This document shows positions 7,799 to 16,475 of a DNA stretch of 37,786 nt, in pieces (the stretch's first letter is position 1; each line of letters opens with the position of its first letter). Below the pieces are notes generated by a model. It was not told where the DNA came from, did no database searches, and saw nothing but the letters and a program-made list of their open reading frames with translations. A program made the translations under genes and the position numbers. This DNA comes from Candidatus Omnitrophota bacterium (GTDB taxonomy: Bacteria > Omnitrophota > Gorgyraeia > Gygaellales > Profunditerraquicolaceae), in contig JAMWCL010000008.1 of the NCBI GenBank assembly GCA_023819035.1, positions 1-37,786 on the forward strand, read 5' to 3'.

Positions 7799-9440
7799 CG
7801 TATTCGAGTTCTTCTTTTATAAGAAGCTCTTGGGCAAATCTATCTAAGAGTGCAGACTCTTTCTTTAAAAGTTCCTCTACCTCTTTCAGACATTCTTGAA
7901 GAATTTGTTGGGTTTCATTATTTAATTGTTCCTTTATCTTTTCTGAGAGAAAAGATACCCTCTCTCCACGAAACCTTCCGTATTCAGAATACATCGTTTC
8001 TAAGAGGCTAAAGTCACCTACCATACCAGATTTTCCCATTCCATATTTCCAGACCATCTGATGGGCATACCACATTGCCTGGCGAAAGTCTTCTGATACC
8101 CCGGTAGTAGTAGTGCCAAATTTTAGTTTCTCGGCGACATATGAACCAAGGTAGGACTTTATATTTCCTAAAAGTTCTTCTTTAGTATGGACATGGAGTT
8201 CTTCGCGGGGATGAGGAACAACTATACCCAAGGCCTCACCCCGCGAGGCGATACTGATCTTAAAGACATCCTTAAATGGTTGTAAGAAATATGTAGCAAT
8301 TGCATGTCCTGCTTCATGATAGGCGATCTTTCTTCTTTCCTCTTCGTTGAAGACCCGTTTATGCTTTATACCCATCTCCACCCTGTCCATTGCCTCACTG
8401 ATCTCCTTTAGGGTGATCTTATCCTTCTTATTCCGCACAGCAATAAGCGCTGCCTCTCTAATTAGATTGGCGATATCTGCAGGGGTTTTGTAGACTGCCA
8501 TACGGGCAAGGCGCGAGACATCTAAAGAAGGATCATATTTTACCTCTTTAAGATAATATTGAAAGAGCTTTTCTCTTTCTTCTAAGTTTGGCAGATCTAC
8601 ATAGATCTTACGATCAAATCTTCCTGGTCTTAGTAAGGCAGGGTCAAGAAAGGTTTCAGGAGCATTGGTAGCACCAATTACGACAATGTTATAATCCTTT
8701 TCTTTTAATCCATCCATCTCAACCAGAAGTTGATTTAAGGTAGTGTTAAATTCGGTCTGACCTCCGAAACCACGGTCTACCGCGCGTTGGGCGCCTACTG
8801 CATCCAACTCATCAATAAAGATTATACACCCACCTTCAGTATAAGCTAATTGCCTTGCCTGTTTAAAAAGTTTTCTAATTCTACTTGCTCCTACCCCCAC
8901 AAACATCTCTACAAACTCTGAACCCGACATAGATAAAAACGGAAGGTTTGCCTCGGTAGCGATGGCTTTAGCAAGATAGGTTTTGCCACAGCCCGGCGGT
9001 CCAATCATCAGGATACCCCTTAAGATTTTACCACCAATCCGTTGTAACTGGGCACGGTCCTTAACCAATCTTACTACCTCCATGGCTTCTTGTTTTGCCT
9101 CTTCCATCCCGATTACATCTTCCCAGTGCACGGAGATATCCTCTCCACTAATTGCCTTCTTCTGTAAAGCAGTAATCCGCATATGACCTCCCCGCATCAT
9201 CCATATCCAGAGTGCACCGGATAAAGGAAGGCTGATTAGATGAAGGACTAAGAGAATATAAAAAAATACTCCGTACTGGGCAAGGGCAGATTTTTTAAAG
9301 TAAGATTCTGAGGTCATCCAGGCAACAAAGGCGTTGCGAAGAAAGATAATCAGGGATATCCCTATAATTATGCTAAGCATGGTTATAAGCACAGCAATCC
9401 AATGAAATCTTAAGAGAAGCTTAATCCTACGTAAATTCAT
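7746..9440 (-). CDS. ftsH: FtsH-like membrane AAA+ zinc metalloprotease
   Basis: 564 residues, shorter than the usual 600-650. Two membrane helices (about 13-35 and 58-82) flank a periplasmic loop of only about 25 residues, where classical FtsH has about 70. The AAA domain has Walker A GPPGCGKT (147-154), the pore-loop MFVGVGA (179-185), Walker B IIFIDELD (206-213) and an arginine-finger region LLRPGRFDRK. The protease domain has HEAGH (375-379) and a probable third zinc ligand at Asp451 (TGVSEDFRQA). It degrades membrane and short-lived cytosolic proteins. It may be a divergent FtsH paralogue rather than the only copy; that cannot be told here. The promoter leaves almost no 5' leader. Confidence 0.88.
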   Translation of the reverse strand: MNLRRIKLLLRFHWIAVLITMLSIIIGISLIIFLRNAFVAWMTSESYFKKSALAQYGVFFYILLVLHLISLPLSGALWIWMMRGGHMRITALQKKAISGEDISVHWEDVIGMEEAKQEAMEVVRLVKDRAQLQRIGGKILRGILMIGPPGCGKTYLAKAIATEANLPFLSMSGSEFVEMFVGVGASRIRKLFKQARQLAYTEGGCIIFIDELDAVGAQRAVDRGFGGQTEFNTTLNQLLVEMDGLKEKDYNIVVIGATNAPETFLDPALLRPGRFDRKIYVDLPNLEEREKLFQYYLKEVKYDPSLDVSRLARMAVYKTPADIANLIREAALIAVRNKKDKITLKEISEAMDRVEMGIKHKRVFNEEERRKIAYHEAGHAIATYFLQPFKDVFKISIASRGEALGIVVPHPREELHVHTKEELLGNIKSYLGSYVAEKLKFGTTTTGVSEDFRQAMWYAHQMVWKYGMGKSGMVGDFSLLETMYSEYGRFRGERVSFLSEKIKEQLNNETQQILQECLKEVEELLKKESALLDRFAQELLIKEELEYDEIEAIFKEFGKCRPCL

Positions 9441-9449
9441 AGCTTTTTT

Positions 9450-9478
9450 AAAATATCATAATTTTAATAGTCTGTCAA
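9450..9478 (-). promoter_or_regulatory. sigma70-type promoter for the ftsH-like gene
   Basis: Read on the minus strand: TTGACA (9478-9473), a 17-base spacer, then TATTTT (9455-9450). Only nine bases separate the -10 box from the ATG at 9440, and no Shine-Dalgarno sequence is present, so the transcript should start within a few bases of the start codon. Confidence 0.6.
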
Positions 9479-9504
9479 TTATTCTTTCTCTTTTTATATT
9501 TTCC

Positions 9505-9533
9505 TTGACCTAATCTTTTAGAGAGAATATAAT
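9505..9533 (+). promoter_or_regulatory. sigma70-type promoter of the haem/cytochrome operon
   Basis: TTGACC (9505-9510), a 17-base spacer and a perfect TATAAT (9528-9533). The sirC ATG is at 9555, giving a leader of about 15 bases without a clear Shine-Dalgarno sequence. No other promoter of similar quality was seen up to 21699, so this one may drive about 12 kb. Confidence 0.75.
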
Positions 9534-9554
9534 ACTTCAAAAAAAGATATCTAT

Positions 9555-10127
9555 ATGAGATACTATCCGGTATTTTTAGATTTAGTAGGAAGAAGATGTA
9601 TAGTTGTAGGAGGAGGTAAGGTTGCCGAGAGAAAGGTAAGAACCCTCATTAAAGCAGGTGCTTGTGTTTTAGTGATCAGTCCTGATTTAACCAAAGGTTT
9701 AATTAAGCTTAAAAGAGAAAAAAGAATCTCCTACAGGAAAGATTTCTATCAAAAGAAACTTATAAAAAAAGCATTTTTGGTAATTGCTGCTACAGATAAT
9801 AAAAAGATTAACTCTAGGATATCTTATGATTGTAATAGCTTAAGAATACCGGTGAATGTTGTGGATTCACCAGAATTAAGTAGTTTCATTTGTCCTGCTG
9901 TTCTGAGTAAAGGAGATTTAACCTTTGCGATATCCTCCAGTGGATTTGCCCCTTCTTTAAGTAAAAAGATAAAAATAGATTTAAGAAGATCAATTATTCC
10001 TAAATACAGTAAATTCCTCAGTAAAATAAAGTATTTCCGTAAAGATCTAAAGTTAAATTGTCCAGATAATAAACTTAGAAGAAGACTGCTGAGATATTTT
10101 GTCAATTCCAATATCTCAAAAATATAA
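9555..10127 (+). CDS. sirC: Precorrin-2 dehydrogenase (siroheme synthase, SirC/Met8p-like)
   Basis: 190 residues. It oxidises precorrin-2 to sirohydrochlorin with NAD+. The N-terminal Rossmann motif (CIVVGGGKVAERK, residues 15-27), the PVFLDLVGR opening and the VNVVDSPELSSFICPA block define the CysG-N/Met8p family. Asp104 in that block corresponds to the Asp needed in Met8p for dehydrogenase and chelatase activity. SirC-type proteins lack chelatase activity and rely on a separate SirB/CbiX; none is encoded in this operon. This protein may therefore be bifunctional, or the chelatase is elsewhere. First gene of the haem operon, preceded by a strong promoter. Confidence 0.9.
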   Translation: MRYYPVFLDLVGRRCIVVGGGKVAERKVRTLIKAGACVLVISPDLTKGLIKLKREKRISYRKDFYQKKLIKKAFLVIAATDNKKINSRISYDCNSLRIPVNVVDSPELSSFICPAVLSKGDLTFAISSSGFAPSLSKKIKIDLRRSIIPKYSKFLSKIKYFRKDLKLNCPDNKLRRRLLRYFVNSNISKI

Positions 10128-10131
10128 GTCT

Positions 10132-10953
10132 ATGCTTATGTATAATTTTTTCTTTAATTTAACATCTTTTTTTTACCTTTTAAGCTTCCTTTTCTACATT
10201 GTCTCTTTTATTAAACAGAAGGATAAAATTAGAATTTTAGGATTCTTTATAAATTTGATAGGTTTTTTTACCCATAGTTTTAACTTAATTTTAAGAACTA
10301 TAATCTTAGAGATCCTTCCCATTTCTAATCTTTATGAGTCCTTGATCCTCTTTTCTTGGTTGATCATGTTGATAAAAATTTTAATCTTAGACAGAAAAAA
10401 ATTCCAATTTTCAGGGTTTTTTGTTTTTCCTGTAGTTTTATTCTTAATCTTTTTTGCCTCTAATTTGGACAGTGATATTAAACCACCCTTACCCATGTTA
10501 AAGAGTCATTGGTTGGGAATTCACGGTTTATTATGTTTTTTAAGTTACAGCCTTTTTACAATTTCATTTATCTTTGCTATCCTGTATCTCTTACAAGAAA
10601 GAGAATTGAAGTATAAGAGGATAGGCATTTTCTTTTTTCAACTACCTTCTTTAGAGCTATTAGATAGAATATCCTATAAAACGATTCTTTTTGGTTTTTT
10701 ATTTCTTACCTTGGGGATATTTTCGGGTTCAATATGGGCAAAGGAGGTTTGGGGAAATTACTGGAGACAGGATCCAAAGTTAATTCTTTCTTTAATTATG
10801 TGGCTTTTCTATCTATTCTATCTGTGTACAAGATTATTTCTTGGTTGGCAGGCGGAAGAGAGGGCATATCTATCTTTAGGCGGATTTCTGATTACGCTTT
10901 TTACGTACTTAGGAACAGATTACTTTTTAAAGGGCTTGCATTCATATCTTTAA
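10132..10953 (+). CDS. HemX-like membrane protein (CcsA family with degenerate WWD motif)
   Basis: 273 residues from the ATG at 10132, with about eight membrane helices. It is clearly related to the CcsA encoded at 20929: both share NLYE/NMYE, a conserved His after the LKSHWLGIH / LRSNWLAIH block, and a C-terminal GLHSY. The haem-binding Trp-rich WWD motif is not intact: the region reads WGNYWRQDPKLILSLIMW, where the bona fide paralogue has WGSYWSWDPKETWALITW. Loss of the motif and the position directly before hemA fit HemX, a membrane protein that affects GluTR level in Bacillus. The exact role is inferred. Two bases separate it... the hemA start follows at 10955. Confidence 0.75.
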   Translation: MLMYNFFFNLTSFFYLLSFLFYIVSFIKQKDKIRILGFFINLIGFFTHSFNLILRTIILEILPISNLYESLILFSWLIMLIKILILDRKKFQFSGFFVFPVVLFLIFFASNLDSDIKPPLPMLKSHWLGIHGLLCFLSYSLFTISFIFAILYLLQERELKYKRIGIFFFQLPSLELLDRISYKTILFGFLFLTLGIFSGSIWAKEVWGNYWRQDPKLILSLIMWLFYLFYLCTRLFLGWQAEERAYLSLGGFLITLFTYLGTDYFLKGLHSYL

Positions 10954-10954
10954 G

Positions 10955-11986
10955 ATGGTTCTTCAACTCTTAGGAATTAACCATAAGACAGCCCCGGTTC
11001 AGATAAGGGAGAAGGTTTCGTTTTCCGATAATATACTTTCTGAAGCACTTCTTGCTTTAAAGACTTACGATTCTATTGAAGAAAATTTGATCCTTTCTAC
11101 ATGCAATCGCACAGAGATTTATGCTGTCGTAAAAGAAGCCTCTAAAGGTCTTAGGTCTCTTAAGATTTTTATCTCTGATTTCCATAAAATTCTCCAAGAC
11201 GAAATCCATAGATACTTCTATTTTTTCTCAGGGATAGAAGTAGCCAGGCATCTCTTTAGAGTAATCTCCTCCTTAGATTCTCAAATATTAGGCGAAACAC
11301 AGATCTTTGGACAAGTAAAACAGGCTTATTTTAAAGCTAAGGAATGCAAAACGATAGGTAAGAATCTGATTTGTCTTTTTGAGGAGGCTATTAAAGTAGG
11401 TAAAAGAGTTCGTAAAGAAACCAATATAGGTGAAGGTGCGGTTTCGATAAGTTCTGTAGCTGTTGAATTAACAAAGAAAATATTTGAAGACCTAAAGGAG
11501 AAGAACGCTTTAATTATTGGGGCAGGGAAGGTCGGGGAGATTACTGTTAAAAATTTCTATTCCCGGGGAATAAATTCCGTATTCGTGGCAAATAGAACAT
11601 ATGAAAAAGCAGAAACTATTGCCTCTAAGTTTGGCGGGAAAGCCATTAAATTTGAGCATATTTTTGAGGCACTTTCTGAAATGGATATTGTGATAAGTTC
11701 TGTAAGTTCTCCGCATTTTATCTTAAGCAAAGACCAAATAGAGTTGATTATGGAGAAAAGAAAATTTAAACCTTTATTTTTTATTGACTTAGGCGTTCCC
11801 CGAAACATTGATCCTAAGATAAATGAGATTAGAAATGTATATTTATATGATATTGATGATTTAAATTTGGTGCGTGATAAAAATATCAAAAAAAGAAAAA
11901 TAGAGGCAAAGAAAGCAGATAAGATTTTAGAGGAATGCGTTTTAAGATATGCAAAGAAGAATAATTGTTGGTGCCAGGGGAAGTAG
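10955..11986 (+). CDS. hemA: Glutamyl-tRNA reductase lacking the C-terminal dimerisation domain
   Basis: 343 residues, against about 420-450 usual. It reduces glutamyl-tRNA to glutamate-1-semialdehyde, the first step of tetrapyrrole synthesis. The catalytic Cys50 is in LILSTCNRTE, followed by the GETQIFGQVKQAY block and the NADPH-binding ALIIGAGKVGEITVKN. The protein ends inside the long spinal helix (after KIEAKKADKILEECVLRY), so the helical dimerisation domain of about 80-100 residues is missing. No broken remnant follows, because hemC starts within the last 38 bases in another frame. The truncation is therefore probably genuine, unless the sequence holds an error. Confidence 0.9.
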   Translation: MVLQLLGINHKTAPVQIREKVSFSDNILSEALLALKTYDSIEENLILSTCNRTEIYAVVKEASKGLRSLKIFISDFHKILQDEIHRYFYFFSGIEVARHLFRVISSLDSQILGETQIFGQVKQAYFKAKECKTIGKNLICLFEEAIKVGKRVRKETNIGEGAVSISSVAVELTKKIFEDLKEKNALIIGAGKVGEITVKNFYSRGINSVFVANRTYEKAETIASKFGGKAIKFEHIFEALSEMDIVISSVSSPHFILSKDQIELIMEKRKFKPLFFIDLGVPRNIDPKINEIRNVYLYDIDDLNLVRDKNIKKRKIEAKKADKILEECVLRYAKKNNCWCQGK

Positions 11987-12854
11987 ACTTTCAGTCTATC
12001 AGGCAAAAGAGGTAATTGGATTATTAAAAAAGAAGTTTCCAAAATATCGATTTATTTTAAAGAAAATAACTACGAAGGGCGATAGGATAAAAAATTGGGA
12101 TTATAAAGAAAAGGGCATATTTGTTAAAGAAATAGAAGATTACTTAATAAAGGGTAAAATTGATTTAGCTGTACATAGTATGAAGGATTTACCTATAGAT
12201 ATTCCAGAGGAATTAAAAATAGCAGCTATTACAAAGAGAGAATCAGCATATGATGTTCTGATTATAAATGAAAGAAAAAATTTAAAGAAAATTCAAATTA
12301 TAGGTACAAGTAGCTTACGCAGAAAAGCACAGATATTAAACTGGAGACCGGATTTAAGGGTAGAAGATTTAAGAGGAAATTTGGATACAAGGATAAAGAA
12401 ATTAAAAGAGGGGAAATTTGATGGGATTATTGTAGCTGAAGCGGGGATAGAAAGATTAGGTCTTAAAGGATTATTCTTTAAGATTATTCCTAGAGAGATA
12501 ATGCTTCCTGCTGCGGGTCAAGGAGCATTAGGGATTGAGATTAGAAAAGAAGATAAATTTATAGAAGAGATGGTAAATTGTATAAATGATTTAGAGACTT
12601 CTATATGTATAAATTGTGAAAGGGCTTTTCTCAAGGAAATTGGTGGTGGTTGTCGACTTCCCTTAGGGGCATTAGCCGAGATCAAAAATAAGAGAATTCA
12701 TCTGGAAGTAAAGGTTATAAGCTTGGATGGTAAAAAAGTTTTTCATCTAAGAGGAAGCACTCAAATAAAAAAGGGAGAGGATTTAGCAAGAAGATTGGCA
12801 AGATTAATCTTAAAGAAAGGTGCAAAGGAAATTTTAGAAGATGCCAGAAGGTAA
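11949..12854 (+). CDS. hemC: Hydroxymethylbilane synthase (porphobilinogen deaminase)
   Basis: 301 residues. It polymerises four porphobilinogen units to hydroxymethylbilane. Recognisable blocks are the N-terminal VGARGSRLSVYQA, DLAVHSMKDLP, GTSSLRRKAQI and LPAAGQGALGIE. The dipyrromethane cofactor is carried by Cys235 in IGGGCRLPLGA. Length matches the family. The start lies inside hemA and the last 14 bases overlap cobA-hemD, so translation is probably coupled throughout. Confidence 0.95.
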   Translation: MQRRIIVGARGSRLSVYQAKEVIGLLKKKFPKYRFILKKITTKGDRIKNWDYKEKGIFVKEIEDYLIKGKIDLAVHSMKDLPIDIPEELKIAAITKRESAYDVLIINERKNLKKIQIIGTSSLRRKAQILNWRPDLRVEDLRGNLDTRIKKLKEGKFDGIIVAEAGIERLGLKGLFFKIIPREIMLPAAGQGALGIEIRKEDKFIEEMVNCINDLETSICINCERAFLKEIGGGCRLPLGALAEIKNKRIHLEVKVISLDGKKVFHLRGSTQIKKGEDLARRLARLILKKGAKEILEDARR

Positions 12855-14331
12855 GGTTTATTTGATTGGAGCCGGGCCAGGGGATGCTGAATTGTTGACT
12901 CTTAAGGGATTAAGATTTTTGAAAGAGGCGGAAGTGGTGATTTATGACCGATTAATTAATCCAGAGTTGCTAAGATATATTCCTGAAAAGGCAGAGGTTA
13001 TTTATGTGGGAAAATCCGCAGATAAACATACATTAGAGCAAAATAAGATCAATCGATTATTGGTTAAACTTGCCAAGCAGGGTAAAAAAGTTGTGCGTCT
13101 AAAAGGAGGAGACCCATTTTTATTTGGAAGGGGCGCAGAGGAGGCATTGTTTTTAGCAAAACATAGGATAGATTTTGAGGTTGTACCTGGGATATCCAGT
13201 GCCATTTCTGTTCCTGCTTACGCAGGGATTCCCCTTACCCATCGTAATTACTCATCTTCTGTAGGTATATTTACGGGTCAAGAGGCTTTTAAAAAAGAAA
13301 CCATAAATTGGGAAAAGGTCTCTACGGGTTTAGATACCTTGGTATTTCTTATGGGTGTTAGAAATTTAGAAAAAATAGTAAATAATCTCATTAAATTTGG
13401 TAGACCAAAAGACACACCTTGCTGTCTAATTCGGTGGGGAACTATACCTAAACAGAAAAGTATATATGCAGATCTAAAGACAATAATAAAAAAGGCAAAA
13501 GAAGAAAAAATAACTCCTCCGGCAGTATTTGTTGTTGGTAAAATATCTTCTTTAAGAAAAAAACTTAACTGGTATGAGAAGAAAAAATTATTCGGTAAAA
13601 AGATTTTAATTACCTCACCTTTAGAGAGTTTCCAAAAAATTTCAAATCTCTTAAGAAATTACGGAGCGTCTTGTTTAAGATTGCCAATCTTAGAGGTAAA
13701 GCCAATTAAAGACCCTAAATTCAATTCTTATATAAATAGAATCAAAGATTTCGATTGGATTATATTTACAAGCCAAAATGCAGTTAAATTCTTTAAAGAG
13801 GGATTGAATTATTTAAATAAAGATATGGATATTCTAAAAGAGAAAAGTTTATATGCCATTGGTCCAGAGACAAAAAGGGTTTTAGAGAATTTTGGTCTAA
13901 GAGCAGATATCCCCAAGAGATTCTGTCAGGAAGGCTTGATCGATGCATTTAGAGATATAAAATTAGAAAAAAAGAAAATTTTAATTGTCTGCTCTCAAAA
14001 ATCAAGAAAATTTCTATCAGAACAATTAAAGAAGTTAGGTGCAGAAGTTAAGGTTTTAGCTGTATATAGAATTGAAGAATCTCAAAAAGAAAAAAAATTT
14101 TCTGAAATTTCAAAGGATTTAGATTTAATTGTATTTACTAGCCCTTCTTGCGTAAGGGGTTATTTTAGAAACTTTAAGCAGAAAGGAAAAATACCCATTG
14201 CCTCAATAGGACCGGTAACTTCTCAGGAATTATTAAATTTTGGGTTTAGACCTGATATTCAAGCAAAAGAATATACATTTGAAGGGTTGGTAAAAGAGAT
14301 TTTGAATTACTTCCATGATAAATATCACTAA
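12841..14331 (+). CDS. cobA-hemD: Fused uroporphyrinogen-III C-methyltransferase / uroporphyrinogen-III synthase
   Basis: 496 residues in two domains. Residues 1 to about 245 form the SAM-dependent SUMT (CobA/SirA) domain: GAGPGDAELLTLKG, LKGGDPFLFGRGAEE and VVPGISSAISVPAYAGIPLT. Residues from about 250 onward form uroporphyrinogen-III synthase (HemD): KKILITSPLES, DWIIFTSQNAVKFF and LDLIVFTSPSCVRGYF. The fusion makes uroporphyrinogen III from hydroxymethylbilane and methylates it to precorrin-2, directing flux to siroheme. Such fusions are common in Firmicutes and Geobacter-like bacteria. It overlaps ahbC by 17 bases. Confidence 0.94.
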   Translation: MPEGKVYLIGAGPGDAELLTLKGLRFLKEAEVVIYDRLINPELLRYIPEKAEVIYVGKSADKHTLEQNKINRLLVKLAKQGKKVVRLKGGDPFLFGRGAEEALFLAKHRIDFEVVPGISSAISVPAYAGIPLTHRNYSSSVGIFTGQEAFKKETINWEKVSTGLDTLVFLMGVRNLEKIVNNLIKFGRPKDTPCCLIRWGTIPKQKSIYADLKTIIKKAKEEKITPPAVFVVGKISSLRKKLNWYEKKKLFGKKILITSPLESFQKISNLLRNYGASCLRLPILEVKPIKDPKFNSYINRIKDFDWIIFTSQNAVKFFKEGLNYLNKDMDILKEKSLYAIGPETKRVLENFGLRADIPKRFCQEGLIDAFRDIKLEKKKILIVCSQKSRKFLSEQLKKLGAEVKVLAVYRIEESQKEKKFSEISKDLDLIVFTSPSCVRGYFRNFKQKGKIPIASIGPVTSQELLNFGFRPDIQAKEYTFEGLVKEILNYFHDKYH

Positions 14332-15454
14332 ACTTCTATATGGAATAAGTTCCTTTGGTGATAGATTAAGATATAAAAAGAAAAAAAATCTTAGGCCAGT
14401 TGTAGTTTGGAATATTACACGCAGATGCAATTTAAATTGTGTTCATTGTTATTCAGACTCTTTTAATAAGAAATATCCAGGAGAATTAAAAACTAAAGAA
14501 GCAGAAAATTTAATAAAAGATTTGGCTGATTTTGGTGTTCCGGTAATTCTATTTTCTGGAGGCGAGCCAATTTTAAGAAAAGATATATTTAAATTAGCAT
14601 CCTTGGCTAAAAAATTTGGTATTTATACTGTTCTCTCTACAAATGGTACCTTGATTGATAAAGAAATGGCTAAAGATATAAAAGAAAATTTTGATTATGT
14701 AGGAATTAGTTTAGATGGGATAGGTGAAAATAATGATAGATTTAGAGGTAAAAAAGGCGCATACAACTTGGCTTTACTGGGGATAAGGAATTTAAAAAGA
14801 CTAGGTCAAAAAATAGGCCTAAGGTTTACAATTACAAAGAGAAATTATCTGGAATTACCTAAGATCTTTGATTTAGTTGAAAGAGAAGATATAAATAGAG
14901 TCTGTTTTTATCACTTAGTTTATTCTGGGAGAGGAAGTAATATGTTTAAAGATGATTTAACACACATCCAGATGCGAGAATGTATCGATAATATCTTTGA
15001 TTGGGTGAACTCTCTTTATAGAAGAAAAATAAAAAAAGAAGTTTTGACTGTAGATAATCATGCGGATGGGGTTTATCTCTATTTAAAATTAAAAAGGAAA
15101 GATCCTAAAAAAGCAGAGAGGGTTCTAAAACTTTTGCGCTATAATGGAGGGAATAATTCAGGAATAGGAATTGCCTGTATTGACAACTTAGGATTTGTCT
15201 ATGCAGATCAATTCTTAAAGAATTATTCCTTTGGAAATGTGCTTAAAAGGAGATTTGAGGATATCTGGTTAGATAAGGGTAATCCTTTTCTAAAAAGATT
15301 AAGAGAGAGAAAGATTTATCTTAAAGGAAGATGTAAGATATGTAAATTTTTGGATATCTGTAATGGAAATTTTCGTGCGAGGGCATTAGCTGTCTATAAG
15401 GATATCTGGGAAGAAGACCCAGCCTGTTATTTATGTACTAGAGAGATTACTTAA
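14315..15454 (+). CDS. ahbC: 12,18-didecarboxysiroheme deacetylase, radical SAM (AhbC)
   Basis: 379 residues. AhbC removes the two acetate side chains of didecarboxysiroheme to give Fe-coproporphyrin III. The radical SAM CxxxCxxC is Cys38, Cys42 and Cys45, in NITRRCNLNCVHCYS, followed by FSGGEPILR. Family-specific marks shared with NirJ/AhbC are TVDNHADGVYLYLKL, the GGNNSGIGIACID region and a C-terminal Cys-rich SPASM-like part with GRCKICKFLDICNGNFRARA and DPACYLC. Neighbouring ahbA, ahbB and ahbD support AhbC rather than the haem d1 enzyme NirJ. A 22-base gap with a good ribosome-binding site separates it from hemB. Confidence 0.9.
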   Translation: MINITKLLYGISSFGDRLRYKKKKNLRPVVVWNITRRCNLNCVHCYSDSFNKKYPGELKTKEAENLIKDLADFGVPVILFSGGEPILRKDIFKLASLAKKFGIYTVLSTNGTLIDKEMAKDIKENFDYVGISLDGIGENNDRFRGKKGAYNLALLGIRNLKRLGQKIGLRFTITKRNYLELPKIFDLVEREDINRVCFYHLVYSGRGSNMFKDDLTHIQMRECIDNIFDWVNSLYRRKIKKEVLTVDNHADGVYLYLKLKRKDPKKAERVLKLLRYNGGNNSGIGIACIDNLGFVYADQFLKNYSFGNVLKRRFEDIWLDKGNPFLKRLRERKIYLKGRCKICKFLDICNGNFRARALAVYKDIWEEDPACYLCTREIT

Positions 15455-15465
15455 AAAATATTTCT

Positions 15466-15471
15466 GGAGGT
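15466..15471 (+). promoter_or_regulatory. Strong Shine-Dalgarno site of hemB
   Basis: GGAGGT lies five bases before the ATG at 15477 and is one of the few full-strength sites within the haem operon, where most genes are coupled by overlap instead. It fixes the hemB start. Confidence 0.7.
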
Positions 15472-15476
15472 GAATA

Positions 15477-16475
15477 ATGGGATATCCTGAATATAGACCA
15501 AGAAGATTGAGACAGAATGAGAATTTTCGCAAGTTAATCTGTCAGAAGAAATTAAGTATTGAGAATTTTGTTATGCCCTTTTTTGTAAAAGAGGGAAAGG
15601 ATATAAGATTACCAATTTCTTCGATGCCCGGAATTTTTCAATTATCTTTAGATAACCTTATAAAAGAAATAAAGGAAATAAAGGATTTAGGTATCTTAGC
15701 TATTCTTTTGTTTGGAATTCCAAAAAGGAAAGATGAGTTTGGTAGTCAGGCTTATGCTAAAGATGGAATAATTCAAAAGACAGTTTCTAAAATAAAAGAA
15801 AAATTCCCGGATATCTTAGTGATCACAGATATCTGTTTATGTGAGTATACAAGTTATGGGCATTGTGGAGTTGTAAGAAAAAAAGCCAAATTCTTTGAGA
15901 TAGACAATGATGCGACCTTAGATTTATTGGCTAAGATTGCAATTTCACATGTAGAAAAGGGTGCAGATATGGTTGCACCTTCAGCGATGATGGACGGTCA
16001 GGTAAAAGCAATAAGAAAAGCTTTAGATAGATCTGGTTTTATAAATACTCCTATTATGGCTTACAGTGCAAAATTTTCCTCCTGTTTTTATGGACCTTTT
16101 AGAGAAGCTGCGGAATCAAAACCTAAATTTGGAGATAGAAAATCTTATCAGATGGATATCCATAATTCCGAGGAGGCATTAAGGGAAATTGAGCTAGATA
16201 TTCAAGAAGGAGCGGATATTGTGATGGTAAAGCCTGCACTTTCCTATTTGGATATAATCTATAAAGCAAAAGAAAGATTTGGTATTCCTTTGGCTGCCTA
16301 TAATGTCAGTGGGGAATTCTCTATGGTAAAGGCTTCTGCCAGGTTTGGCTGGCTAGATGAAGAAAAGACAATCTTAGAGATTCTAACCAGTATTAAGCGT
16401 GCAGGCGCAGACATAATAATCAGTTACCATACAAAAGAATTAGCCCAATGGTTAAAAAAAGGTGGTGAAGGATGA
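15477..16475 (+). CDS. hemB: Delta-aminolevulinic acid dehydratase (porphobilinogen synthase)
   Basis: 332 residues. It condenses two ALA molecules to porphobilinogen. The zinc-type metal site is present (ITDICLCEYTSYGHCG, three Cys), as are the Schiff-base lysines in PIMAYSAKFSSCFYGPFREA and DIVMVKPALSYLD. The N-terminus (YRPRRLRQNENFRKL) is typical. It is placed out of pathway order between two radical SAM genes. The stop overlaps the start of the small cytochrome gene by 4 bases. Confidence 0.96.
   Translation: MGYPEYRPRRLRQNENFRKLICQKKLSIENFVMPFFVKEGKDIRLPISSMPGIFQLSLDNLIKEIKEIKDLGILAILLFGIPKRKDEFGSQAYAKDGIIQKTVSKIKEKFPDILVITDICLCEYTSYGHCGVVRKKAKFFEIDNDATLDLLAKIAISHVEKGADMVAPSAMMDGQVKAIRKALDRSGFINTPIMAYSAKFSSCFYGPFREAAESKPKFGDRKSYQMDIHNSEEALREIELDIQEGADIVMVKPALSYLDIIYKAKERFGIPLAAYNVSGEFSMVKASARFGWLDEEKTILEILTSIKRAGADIIISYHTKELAQWLKKGGEG

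Noticed and set aside
14315-15454. NirJ of haem d1 synthesis.
   Set aside because: No nirS, nirF or nirE-type genes are near; the full ahb set and hem genes favour AhbC. The two families are close, so this rests on context.
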